In this document: one piece after another, positions 53,771 through 62,220 of the stretch
Layout: every line of letters starts with the position of its first letter
Position numbering within the stretch: the first letter of the stretch is position 1
Assembly: GCF_030063195.1 (NCBI RefSeq)
Contig: NZ_JASISS010000015.1
Location: 19,313-83,312, forward strand
Reading direction: 5' to 3'
DNA from: Cryobacterium sp. PH31-AA6
GTDB lineage: Bacteria > Actinomycetota > Actinomycetes > Actinomycetales > Microbacteriaceae
DNA: 64,000 bases
Made by a program: the position numbers and the translations under genes
The notes under the pieces: model-generated
Databases searched by the model: none
Told to the model about the DNA's origin: nothing
The model's input: the letters and a program-made list of their open reading frames with translations, nothing else

Positions 53771-55474
53771 CTAGGCCGACACGGCCGACAGCTGAACCCC
53801 GTGCGTCTCGCGGAGCATTGTCATGGTGAGCGCGACCTCATTCTCGCGGGTGGCCGCATCCCAGCCGAGCACCGGCGCGAGAACGGCCGCCAGCTCATCG
53901 AGCAGCGGAAGGCTGAGTTCGCCGCGGAAGGCCAGGCTGGTGCGGCGGAGGACGAGGTCGACCAGGTGCATCACGGATTCCGTGGCGGCCAGGTACTCGA
54001 TCTCCCGCCGGCTGTAGTCGGTGTGGTTGGCCAGCGGGGCATCGGCTTCCTCGGTGAGCCAGCCGATCACGTCGGCGGCACGGGTACCGTACCTGGTGAG
54101 CAGGGTGGCAGCGCGCGGGGCCCCCACCTCGTCGCCGTGCGCCGTGATCCAGACCTGGTGGGCGGCATCCGTCATCGGGAAGTCACGCCCGCCGCCAATG
54201 AAGAGCCCGACGGTGGACACCACCCGGGGCAGGCCGAGCAGGCCGAGGATATCGCCGCTCAGGTGTTCGGCGAGGGCACGGAACGTTGTCCACTTGCCCC
54301 CGACCAGGCTGAGCAGCGTGCCGGGGCGGTCGCCGAGTGGGCGGGACTCGATCCGGTAGTCGCGGGACACGAAACCGGGCTGCTCATCGTCGTGCCGGGG
54401 CAGCGGGCGCACCCCGGCGAACCGGAAGACGATCTGCGACCGGTCGACGGCGACATCTGGGAAAACGTGCGTGACCAGCTCGAAGAAGTAGTCGACCTCG
54501 TCTTCGGTGCAGCGGGCCGGCTGCGTCATGTCGTGCTCGAGGTCTGTCGTGCCGACCAGCACCCGGCCGGCAAGCGGGTAGATCAGCACGATGCGGCCGT
54601 CCTTGTGCTCGAAGAAGATCTCACGCCCGCCGGTCGCGGCAAGCAGTTCGGGGTTGTCGAGCACGATGTGCGAGCCCTTGGTGCCGCCCATGTAGGCGCT
54701 GGCCTGGCCCAGCGCCGCATTGGTGAGGTCCGTCCACGGCCCGGAGGTGTTGACGACGACGTCAGCCTGGAAGGCGAACTCCTCGCCGGTGACCGTGTTG
54801 CGCAGGCGCACGCCGTCGGCATCCATCCCGATGGCCTCGACGTAGTTCGCGCTGCGGGCGTGCGGGCCGGCGGCGAGCCCGTCGCCGAGCACGTCGAGGG
54901 CGAGGCGCTCCGGGTCGTGCATCGACGCGTCGTAGTAGGTGGCCGTGTACTTGAGCGAAGGGTTCAGCCGGGGCAGCTGGCGCAGCGACTCCTTCGCCCC
55001 GCGGAACTCGTGCCGGGGCACGCTGCCGCCGTCGCGCGAGAAGGAGTCATACAGGGTGAGGCCGACCTTGATCAGCAGGGCGCCGCGCTCCTGCGCCGCC
55101 CCCTGCCGGTGGGTGAGAAAGCGGAGCGGAGCAGTCAGCACCCCGGAGAAGGTGGAGAAGATCGGCACCGTGGTCTTCAACGGCTTGACGTAGTGCGGAG
55201 CGATCTTGAGCAGGCCGTTGCGCTCCTCGACCGACTCCTTCACCAGCCGGAACTCGCCGTTCTCCAGGTAGCGCACCCCGCCGTGGATCATGTGCGAGGA
55301 GGCGGCCGATGCCCCCGAGACGTAGTCGCCCTTGTCCACGATGACCACGTCCACGCCCTGCAGCGCGAGGTCACGGAAGGTGGCGATGCCGTTGATGCCG
55401 GCCCCGATGATGAGGACCCGCGCGCGGGGATCGGCCTGCACGGCGGTCTGGGCCGCGATCGCTGTGTTCTGCAC
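53771..55474 (-). CDS. glpD: glycerol-3-phosphate dehydrogenase GlpD
   Basis: A 567-residue FAD enzyme that oxidises glycerol-3-phosphate to dihydroxyacetone phosphate at the membrane. FAD motif: VLIIGAGINGIATFRDLALQ; further DKGDYVSGASAASSHMIHGG and RYLENGEFRLVKES, VVVNTSGPWTDL, RVLVGTTDLEHD and a DAO_C domain (GTRAADVIGWLTEEA). The start is GTG at 55474. First gene of glpD-glpF-glpK, divergent from the SorC-type regulator. Similar enzymes feed electrons to menaquinone. Confidence 0.96.
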   Translation of the reverse strand: MQNTAIAAQTAVQADPRARVLIIGAGINGIATFRDLALQGVDVVIVDKGDYVSGASAASSHMIHGGVRYLENGEFRLVKESVEERNGLLKIAPHYVKPLKTTVPIFSTFSGVLTAPLRFLTHRQGAAQERGALLIKVGLTLYDSFSRDGGSVPRHEFRGAKESLRQLPRLNPSLKYTATYYDASMHDPERLALDVLGDGLAAGPHARSANYVEAIGMDADGVRLRNTVTGEEFAFQADVVVNTSGPWTDLTNAALGQASAYMGGTKGSHIVLDNPELLAATGGREIFFEHKDGRIVLIYPLAGRVLVGTTDLEHDMTQPARCTEDEVDYFFELVTHVFPDVAVDRSQIVFRFAGVRPLPRHDDEQPGFVSRDYRIESRPLGDRPGTLLSLVGGKWTTFRALAEHLSGDILGLLGLPRVVSTVGLFIGGGRDFPMTDAAHQVWITAHGDEVGAPRAATLLTRYGTRAADVIGWLTEEADAPLANHTDYSRREIEYLAATESVMHLVDLVLRRTSLAFRGELSLPLLDELAAVLAPVLGWDAATRENEVALTMTMLRETHGVQLSAVSA

Positions 55475-55624
55475 TGTTCGCTCACTTCATTGTGGGGTCG
55501 CAGCTGTGGGGAGTCCACCGCCGGCTCGTCGTCGATTTGCACTGGGGCAAACCTCCTGAGCCAGAAGCTTGATGAGTTCGACTCAAACCGTCAAGCTGTA
55601 TGAACATATGTGCAAGGAGCGCGA
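55475..55624. promoter_or_regulatory. divergent glpD / sorC promoter with palindrome
   Basis: The 150-base spacer between glpD and the SorC-type gene contains TGAACATATGTGCA (55601-55614), a palindrome with one mismatched pair and an ACATATGT core, directly beside the AAGGAG ribosome site of the regulator. GAGT-TCG-ACTC lies at 55574-55584. Binding here could repress the regulator itself and affect glpD. Confidence 0.5.
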
Positions 55625-56602
55625 ATGACTATTCCGAACGATCCATTGCTGTCCGACCGGACCAATGACGCCCTCACCGCGGCCCACCTGTACTACCTGC
55701 AGGACCTGACGATGGATGCCATCGCCCACGAGCTGAAAACTTCCAGATCCTCAATTTCTCGCCTGCTCAGCCAGGCCAGGGCCACCGGTCTGGTCAACAT
55801 CCAGGTGCGCTCGCCCCTCGACGCCACCAGCCGGCTGGAGCGTCTCATCCTCGATCGTCACCAGGTCGCCGCGCACGTCGTACCGGTCGCTGATCACACG
55901 AGCGACGTCGACCGGCTGGAGCGGGTGGCTCTCTCGGTTGCACGGATTCTCGGGCAGTTCTTCGATTCGAACATGACGATGGGGATCGCGTGGGGCTCGA
56001 CCATGAACGCGATCAGCCGCCACGTGACCCCGAAACCCACCCACAACTCGCAGATCGTGCAGCTCAACGGCGCCGGGAACATGAGCACGACCGGCCTCGA
56101 CTACACCAGCGAGATCCTGCGCCGTTTCGGCGACGCGTTCGGCGCCCGCGTCGAGCATTTCCCCGTGCCGGCGTTCTTCGACGACCCGGCGACCCGGCGG
56201 GCATTCTGGCGGGAGCGCGGCGTCACCCGGCTGCTCGAGATGCAGGGCCGGATGGACGTGGCCCTGTTCGGACTCGGCTCCCCGTTTTCGGATGTCCCCA
56301 GTCACGTCTACGCCGGCGGGTACCTCGACGACGAAGACTACGACGCCCTCAGTCGCGACGGCGTCGTCGGCGACGTGGCCACGGTCTTCTTCCGCGCCGA
56401 CGGCTCCACCGACGGAATCCCGCTGAACGAGCGCAGCACCGGACCGGACTTCGCTGTGTTGCGCCGCACCCCGCGCCGGATCTGTGTCGTCTCCGGTAGC
56501 TCGAAGCTGCCCAGCCTCCGCGGCGCCCTCACCGCCCGGGTGATCACCGACCTTTACATCGACGAGGGAACGGCCAGGGAACTAGTCTCCGCCGGCACCT
56601 GA
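55625..56602 (+). CDS. SorC-family regulator of the glycerol operon
   Basis: A 325-residue protein with an N-terminal HTH (AAHLYYLQDLTMDAIAHELK, TSRSSISRLLSQARATGLV) and a sugar-binding SorC domain (GIAWGSTMNAISRHVTP, QLNGAGNMSTTGLDYTSEIL, DVALFGLGSPFSDV, ITDLYIDEGTA). The SorC domain typically binds phosphorylated sugars or glycerol-3-phosphate-like ligands. It is transcribed away from glpD, so control of glycerol genes is likely. The ATG at 55625 follows AAGGAG; an upstream GTG at 55610 is less likely. Confidence 0.93.
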   Translation: MTIPNDPLLSDRTNDALTAAHLYYLQDLTMDAIAHELKTSRSSISRLLSQARATGLVNIQVRSPLDATSRLERLILDRHQVAAHVVPVADHTSDVDRLERVALSVARILGQFFDSNMTMGIAWGSTMNAISRHVTPKPTHNSQIVQLNGAGNMSTTGLDYTSEILRRFGDAFGARVEHFPVPAFFDDPATRRAFWRERGVTRLLEMQGRMDVALFGLGSPFSDVPSHVYAGGYLDDEDYDALSRDGVVGDVATVFFRADGSTDGIPLNERSTGPDFAVLRRTPRRICVVSGSSKLPSLRGALTARVITDLYIDEGTARELVSAGT

Positions 56603-56650
56603 ACAGCACCAGAATTGGAATCACTGCAACCACTGCAACCCCTGACGGCA

Positions 56651-57115
56651 TCACGCGGGGATGAATGTGCTCTCGAAGCACAGCTCGTGCTCGATCGGGG
56701 TGACGTATCCCATTTTTCAGTAGCGTCGCTGCCGGTTGTAGAAGATCTCGATCTACTCGGACATGGCGTTCGCAAGGTAAACTCGTCGCGCCACTTCTTC
56801 CGGCTGAGGAACTCGATCTGCATGCTTGACCAGAACATCCCCATCATCGAGTTGTCGTAGCCGTCGCCGCCAGTTCCGAAAGAAGGCATCAGGCCCGAGG
56901 CGCGGAGTTTTTTCGTGAATGCCCAAGAGGTGAACTGCACTCCATGGTCGGTGTGCATGACGCCATCGAGGACCGGGTGACCACAACTGGTGCTGCTCGC
57001 GCCTACCGTTGGCTGGTTCCAGGCCCCGACCCCCACACCCGGCGTCAACCATACCGTTCTCCTGAACGAGCTGGCGGTGAAGATACCACCATCATCAGCT
57101 GATGACACCGGAGCC
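56651..57115 (-). pseudogene. degraded IS3-family transposase (C-terminal half)
   Basis: On the minus strand HTDHGVQFTSWAFTKKLRAS and GTGGDGYDNSMMGMFW, then MQIEFLSRKKWRDE match the integrase core of IS3-type transposases (HSDHG and the DN motif). The frame then shifts: FYNRQRRY is followed by an in-frame TGA and KMGYVTPIEHELCFESTF. The catalytic Glu environment reads FWSSMQIE. With frame changes and a stop codon the gene is dead. It lies right after the SorC-type gene; the N-terminal half is not found. Confidence 0.75.
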
Positions 57116-57260
57116 AATCGTCCCCAAAACGATCCCTCTGTGACACACCGATGTGTCGGTGGCCGCCACTAAATAGCGAAAGAATCCGGCTCTCCTGTGA
57201 ATATTCGCTTCAGTGAGCACCACCTGTGGCGCGGGTGAGCCCCACTGTTCAGATGGGTGA

Positions 57261-57524
57261 TTCGTATCGTTCAGCCCCACTACCGGCGCTGCTGGCGCAG
57301 CACTCGGCCTCATCATCACGTTCATCCCCGCCGCAGCGGCCGCTCGATTGAATCCCGCCGACGCGATCAAAGACCGAGCGACATCGGCGAGCACATCAAT
57401 CGTGCGAAGCGCACGCGGCCGCACGATAGCGGCACCGGTGGCGCTTCTCGACTCGATCTACGCAACTTCAGCCCATGCGGCATCTCCCTGCGGTGCCCTG
57501 TGCAAAAATATCAGTCCGTCGTAG
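57261..57524 (+). pseudogene. possible FtsX-type ABC permease C-terminal scrap
   Basis: In this open frame the segment GAAGAALGLIITFIPAAAAA RLNPADAIKDRA resembles the last helix and tail of FtsX/MacB-type permeases (pattern P-x-x-x-A-x-R-L-x-P-x-x-A-L). Nothing before or after matches the rest of such a protein, and no start codon is suited. I read it as a recombination fragment among the IS debris; the similarity is short and the call weak. Confidence 0.3.
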
Positions 57525-57599
57525 TCTGTCTGCAGCGAGCCGACGACCGTGGCGGGGCAACCCGAACGGCAAGACCTGACGAAAACAGATGGGGAGATC

Positions 57600-57842
57600 A
57601 TGAACGAGAAGACCACCTACCGCGCCATCTTCTATGGCGCCAACCCGATCGCGTCAGGCACGGAACGCGAACTGGCCTTCGTCGACGGCGGCTACCAGCA
57701 GACCGTCACCCTCGAGGTGGATGAAGAAGGCGCCACCGTACGCCGGGTATTCCAGCTCGGGAATGTCACCGAAGAACCGATCGCGTACCAGTACGTAGAG
57801 GACGTGCACGACGCTGCTGCGGAACCGGACGTTCCCAACTAG
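57600..57842 (+). CDS. small hypothetical protein (80 aa)
   Basis: An 80-residue acidic protein from the ATG at 57600 after GGGGAG. It has alternating strands (TYRAIFYGANPIASGTEREL, YQQTVTLEVDEEGATVRRVF) and an acidic tail; it looks like a small beta-rich protein. No family recognised. Its stop codon lies within the left arm of the 16-bp inverted repeat at 57838-57853, so the repeat may be its terminator or a later insertion. It is flanked by IS elements. Confidence 0.65.
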   Translation: MNEKTTYRAIFYGANPIASGTERELAFVDGGYQQTVTLEVDEEGATVRRVFQLGNVTEEPIAYQYVEDVHDAAAEPDVPN

Positions 57843-57923
57843 TAGTACTTGGTCATCCAGATCCTCTGCCACTGCCCCCACTGCCACCAACGTGCCGGAC
57901 CAACCTAACCAAGTACTACTAGT
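57838..57923. repeat. 86-bp unit bounded by perfect 16-bp inverted repeats
   Basis: ACTAGTAGTACTTGGT (57838-57853) and ACCAAGTACTACTAGT (57908-57923) are exact complements around 54 bases of non-coding, C-rich DNA. The spacer is too long for a normal terminator loop. It could be a miniature transposable element, a resolution/recombination site, or an RNA structure at the 3' end of the gene at 57600. No flanking target duplication is evident. Confidence 0.65.
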
Positions 57924-57992
57924 GCGCTCCGCCGGAGCAGGCGTTCACCCGGACCGGGTCTTCCCACGCCTGATGACCCCGGGATGACTGAA

Positions 57993-59581
57993 CCTCAATC
58001 CACCGATTGGGATTGAAATCTAGCGGCGCGTTAAACAGAGAATGCCTCTCTTATCAGGGATAATAGTACTTATCGAAGGAACTATTTTACTGAATAGGAA
58101 GGCATCTCTTAGATGCAAGTTTCCCACACCACCCGGGCCGTGGCGTACGTCTTCGACGATTCCAATCTCGTGTCGTCGGCGGGGTTGGTACCCGCGATGA
58201 AACTGGCCGAGAAGGCAGGCTTGCGGCGCCTGGCCGACAAGTGGTTGAGCGTGCCGACGGACAAGGGCGCGAACGCCGGGCTGAAGGTCGCGTCACTGGC
58301 TGCCGGGATGGTCGCTGGCGCGGACGCCATCGATGACATGGCCGTGCTCCGTCACGGCGGGATGCGCAAACTCTTCGCCCACCTTTACGCGCCGTCGACG
58401 CTGGGGTCGTTCTTGCGCGCGTTCACGTTCGGGCATGTGCGTCAGCTTGATGCGGTCGCCTCCCGGTTCCTGATCAGCCTCGCCGCCCTGAGCCCGCTAA
58501 TTGCTCCAGAACCGGGCGACGACTACGTATTCCTGGACGTGGACGACACCATCATCGAGGTCCACGGGCACCAAAAACAAGGCGCCAGCTTCGGCTACTC
58601 CGGGGTCCGCGGGTTCAACGCGATCCTCGCGACACTGAAAACAGTCACCGGCGCCCCGATCATCCTCGCCCAACGCCTCCGCCGCCTGCCCGGGATGGAG
58701 ACCGCCCGGGTCTTGTTTCGCGCCGATTCCGCGTTCTACACCTTCGCGGCCATCCACGCCGCCCTGGCCGGCGGCGCGGACGTCTCCGTGACCGCCCGCC
58801 TGGATTCCGCCGTAAGGAAAGCGATCGCGGCCATCCCGGCGGCCGGGTGGACGCCGATCAAGTACACCCACGCGATCTACGACGAGGACACCCGAACCTG
58901 GATCTCCGACGCCGAGGTCGCCGAGATCCCCTACACCGCGTTCACCTCACGAAAAAGACGGACCACATCAGCGGTCGCCTCGTCGTGCGCCGGATTCCGG
59001 AGCTGAACAAACACAAACTCTCCGGCCAGAGCACCCTTTTCACGTTGCACCGCTTCCACGCGTTCTTCACCACCAGCACCCTGGACACCGTCACCGCCGA
59101 CACAACCCACCGCACCCACGCGGCCATCGAACTCGTGAATTCCGATTTGAAGAGCAGCGCCCTGGCCCACCTGCCCTCGGGTGTGTTCGCGGCAAACGCG
59201 GCCTGGCTGGTCCTGGCCGTGATCGCCTTCAACCTCACCCGCGCCGCCGCGGTGACCGCCGGCACCGGCCTGGCCCGGGCCCGGGCGGCGACCATCCGCC
59301 GAAAACTGATCAACATCCCCGCCAGGATCGCGTCCTCCGCCCGGCGCGTCACGCTGCACCTGCCCGAGAACTGGCCCTGGGAAACCGGTTGGACCCACCT
59401 CTTCGACCACGTCTTCGCACCCCCAAGCCCAACCCCGACCTGACCCGCCCGCCCCGACCCGACCTGGAACCCCAGCGGAACACCACGAGCAGCGAGGCTC
59501 AGCGCTCAAGCACGCCCCAGCGCGCCGCAGTCACTCACATCAGAAAACGCCTCCCAACCCCAGCCAGTCGGTGGATTGAGG
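57993..59581 (+). mobile_element. IS1380-family insertion sequence with 5-bp target duplication
   Basis: The element is bounded by 14-bp perfect terminal repeats, CCTCAATCCACCGA (57993-58006) and TCGGTGGATTGAGG (59568-59581). CTGAA occurs immediately outside each end (57988-57992 and 59582-59586), a 5-bp target duplication. Length is 1589 bp, and it contains one transposase frame broken by a single-base shift. The preserved duplication shows that it arrived by transposition in place and recently in evolutionary terms. Confidence 0.93.
58113..59443 (+). pseudogene. IS1380 transposase with single-base frameshift
   Basis: The N-terminal 280 codons contain DDSNLVSSAGLVPAMKLAEK, the catalytic Asp in FLDVDDTIIEVHG and a second Asp in LFRADSAFYT. 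At the run of five A's (58952-58956) the frame changes; KKTDHISGRLVVRRIPELNK and FAANAAWLVLAVIAFNLTRA continue one frame away to 59443. Adding one A restores a normal IS1380 transposase of about 443 residues. This may be a genuine inactivating deletion or a homopolymer sequencing error. No canonical slippery heptamer is present. Confidence 0.88.
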
Positions 59582-59637
59582 CTGAACCCGCGCGCTCACT
59601 CCTGCGAACCTCCGACGAGAACGACGGCACCGTTGTG

Positions 59638-59898
59638 TCAGCGCATCCCATCGAGGACGGCGCGCGCCTCCTCTTGAAGGGCCGCCTTCGCGGCGGGCGA
59701 GACGTAACTATTGGCGGGGACGTCGGCCAGGCGGTCGAGGAACTGCTGCATCTCCTGGGCTGCCTGAGCCGTGCGGCCCCGGTCGGTGAATCGCTGCGCG
59801 GCCGAGAGGTTCGCGGCCAGGCGCGGGCTGATCGGTCCGCGCCTGGCCATGGAGTCCCGGTAGGACTGGAACATCGCGCTCAAAGAGGCGATCGTCGG
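59638..59898 (-). pseudogene. FIMAH-like C-terminal domain of the GH3 gene, after an in-frame TGA
   Basis: Directly after the TGA that ends the GH3 frame (59899-59901), the same frame continues for 86 codons without a shift: PTIASLSAMFQSYRDS, AAQRFTDRGRTAQAAQEMQQ, FLDRLADVPANSYVSPAAKA. This matches FIMAH-type helical domains often found at the C-termini of actinobacterial secreted enzymes. No own ribosome site is evident before the internal ATG at 59883. The simplest reading is a sense-to-TGA change that separates it from the GH3 enzyme; readthrough would restore one chain. Confidence 0.75.
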
Positions 59899-61977
59899 TC
59901 AGTCGTACTGCAGCCCGAACCCGACCGGGAACAGCGGGTCGGCGCTGTCGTCGGGCACGTCGGAAAGCTGGGCCAGGACGGCCGCCATCGAACGCGGCAA
60001 CTCGAACGGCAGGTTGCCTCCCGGTTGCCGCTGCCCGGCGATCGTCTGCATGAGGACCGTGTCCGAAACCCCGTAGTTCGCCAGCACGGCGTCGGCGCGA
60101 TCGACGACGTTCGTCAGCACGAGCGGCCGGTCGAGTTTCGGCACCGCCACAGTCGGGACCCCGGCGTCCACGGCCGCCTGGAGCGCTCGGTAGCCCGCCT
60201 CGAGGCCGGTGAAGTTTAGGTCCCTCGAGTAGGCGCCTTGCTGGGGGTCGCTGAGCCGAACAACGGCGAGGTCGGCCAGCGCGAGGTCTGTGACCACAGT
60301 ATATCCCATGGCCGTCGCCGCGGATGCGGCCACGCCAGACAACCAGACCTTGGGTTTACTGGCGGGTGCGGCGGGCAGCAGTTGGTCATTGTTCGTCAGC
60401 AGCGTCAGGGACTTGGCCTGGGCCGCGTCGCCGACGGCAGCGAACGGGGCGCTGCCGGAAATGGCGGCGGCGGCAGCGGCGTCGACGTACGGGTTCTCGA
60501 ACAGGCCGAGCTCGAACTTCTGCTGGAGGACGCGTTGCGCAGACTGGTCGATCCGTGCTGCTGTCAGCAGACCCTGCTCGAAGGCTTGGACGACGTACGA
60601 GGGTTCGTTGGAGCCGCCGATCTGGTCCACGCCAGCGTTGATCGACTTTACGAACCGCTGGAGGACCGACATGCCCTCAACTCCCCAGGGCTTGGCCGAA
60701 CCCCAATCTCCTCCGATGTGGGACGCCGGCGGCGCGTTCACCAGGCAGCGGGCCGTGCAGGTGCCGGTGATGCCAAAGTCTGAGACGATGACGCCCTTGA
60801 AGCCGTACTCGTCGCGCAGCAGGTCTTGCAGCAGGAATGAGTTGAACCCGGCGCCGACCTGCTCGACCGTGGTGCCGTTGTAGACCAGGTCCTTGAGAAT
60901 CGAGTAGGTGGGCATTATCCCGGCGGTGTTGGCCTTGAAGGCACCCTTGAACGGGACGAGATGCTTGGCGAAGTTGTTGCCGGGGAATGTCGCGTAGCGG
61001 CCGAAGTAGTAGTGGCTCTCGAAGCCGTTCTCCGCGGCGCCGTAGCCAACCCAGTGCTTGGTCACTGTAGCCACGCTCTGGGGGGACAGGCCCTTTGAGC
61101 CCGCCTGCATTCCCTCGACGTATGCCTCGACGAACGTGGAGGCGTCCTTGGGGTCGGAGCCGAACGTGCCGTTGATGCGCGCCCAGCGGGGCTCGGTGGC
61201 GATGTCCGCCTGCGGTGAGAGCGCCTCGGTGATACCGACAGCGCGGTACTCCTGACGGATGATGTCGGCGAGCTGGCGCACCAACTCGGGGTCACTCGTG
61301 GCCGCCAGTCCCGTTGCGTCCGGCATCGCGGTGGTGCCGTTGCGCGCCACGGTCTGACCCTCCGCGACCGAGAATCCATTGCGCGGGTCGGTGGAGATGA
61401 CCACGGGGATCCCCAGCCGCTGGTTCTCGGCGATCTCCTGCACCCGGTTGCTGGCAATTGCGATATTAGACGGGGTTGTCGACAGGCGGGTGACGAAGGA
61501 CGTCATCTTGCGCATGCCTATCAGATCTCCGAGATTTCCTGCCAAGGTCTCTCGGTAGGAGGTCCCGGAGACTGGCAGCGTGCCGTGCACGAGTAGCCCA
61601 GCCTTCTCTGCGACGGTCATGCGGCCCAGCAGGTCGGCCGCCCGCTTCTTCGGCGTCAGCCGCCAATCTTCGTAGGGGGTGAGGCGGCCGTCGCGGTCAA
61701 GGTCACGGAACTGCAGCCCATCCGTCGTGATTATCACCGCCGATCGGGTCGACAGGGTGGCCTGGCGCGTCTCGGCCGCGGCCGGCGCAGCCGTGACCGC
61801 GAGCGACGCGGTTAGGGCGCCGAGGGCCAGTACCGCGGTCCCCGCCCGCAGGCGCAAGCGAGCGCGCGGGCGACGATCTTTGTGGTGGCCCTTCGCTGGT
61901 GTCGGGTTGGCGGGTCGCGTGATAGCGGTCTTTTCGACCCTCCCGTCACGTCGCCCTTGATTGCTGATCTGATTCAC
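59899..61977 (-). CDS. secreted GH3 glycoside hydrolase
   Basis: A 692-residue GH3 enzyme. The GTG at 61977 is chosen because AGAGAGGA lies seven bases before it; the frame is open to 62049. A long basic N-region precedes the signal core (AGTAVLALGALTASLAVTAA, cleavage after PAAA). Catalytic barrel: VVISTDPRNGFSVAEG, VTKHWVGYGAAENGFESHYY, and the nucleophile Asp in GVIVSDFGITGTC (about residue 396). The C-terminal domain ends SADPLFPVGFGLQYD, a normal GH3 end, followed by TGA and an in-frame FIMAH-like extension. Likely an exported beta-glucosidase or beta-xylosidase type; divergent from a ROK regulator. Confidence 0.9.
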   Translation of the reverse strand: MNQISNQGRRDGRVEKTAITRPANPTPAKGHHKDRRPRARLRLRAGTAVLALGALTASLAVTAAPAAAETRQATLSTRSAVIITTDGLQFRDLDRDGRLTPYEDWRLTPKKRAADLLGRMTVAEKAGLLVHGTLPVSGTSYRETLAGNLGDLIGMRKMTSFVTRLSTTPSNIAIASNRVQEIAENQRLGIPVVISTDPRNGFSVAEGQTVARNGTTAMPDATGLAATSDPELVRQLADIIRQEYRAVGITEALSPQADIATEPRWARINGTFGSDPKDASTFVEAYVEGMQAGSKGLSPQSVATVTKHWVGYGAAENGFESHYYFGRYATFPGNNFAKHLVPFKGAFKANTAGIMPTYSILKDLVYNGTTVEQVGAGFNSFLLQDLLRDEYGFKGVIVSDFGITGTCTARCLVNAPPASHIGGDWGSAKPWGVEGMSVLQRFVKSINAGVDQIGGSNEPSYVVQAFEQGLLTAARIDQSAQRVLQQKFELGLFENPYVDAAAAAAISGSAPFAAVGDAAQAKSLTLLTNNDQLLPAAPASKPKVWLSGVAASAATAMGYTVVTDLALADLAVVRLSDPQQGAYSRDLNFTGLEAGYRALQAAVDAGVPTVAVPKLDRPLVLTNVVDRADAVLANYGVSDTVLMQTIAGQRQPGGNLPFELPRSMAAVLAQLSDVPDDSADPLFPVGFGLQYD

Positions 61978-62157
61978 GGTTGTCCTCTCTGACACCATTA
62001 CAGGATTGATCCAACTCTCCCGAATCATCTCCGACCCGGACGCACGCACCCTGGCGTCTTCACTGCTTCGCGCAGAAGAATCACGAAATACGAGGGTGGC
62101 GCAAGTAAACCGCGAATCCTGCCGTCAGTCAATGCCTGAAAGACCGCATTTCTAATG

Positions 62158-62186
62158 TTCTTTTGACCATTCTTCGCATAAAAGAA
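62158..62186. promoter_or_regulatory. inverted repeat TTCTTTT-N15-AAAAGAA, candidate ROK operator
   Basis: Perfect 7-base arms between the divergent GH3 (start 61977) and ROK (start 62221) genes, 35 bases before the ROK start. ROK repressors often bind AT-rich inverted repeats of this kind in shared promoter regions. The region 61978-62220 contains no gene. Confidence 0.5.
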
Positions 62187-62220
62187 TCTTTGGCGTCCCC
62201 ACATTCCCTATGCTGGGCAG

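Noticed and set aside
53630..55603. 657-codon plus-strand frame antisense to glpD
   Set aside because: glpD is clear on the minus strand; the antisense product has no ribosome site or motif.
57095..57424. 109-codon minus-strand frame between the IS3 remnant and the small gene
   Set aside because: No ribosome site and no motif; the plus strand of the same DNA has a better (though weak) FtsX-like fragment.
58940..58965. Programmed frameshift in the IS1380 transposase
   Set aside because: The five-A run is not in the zero-frame register of a canonical slippery heptamer, and IS1380 transposases are normally a single frame; a one-base deletion explains it better.
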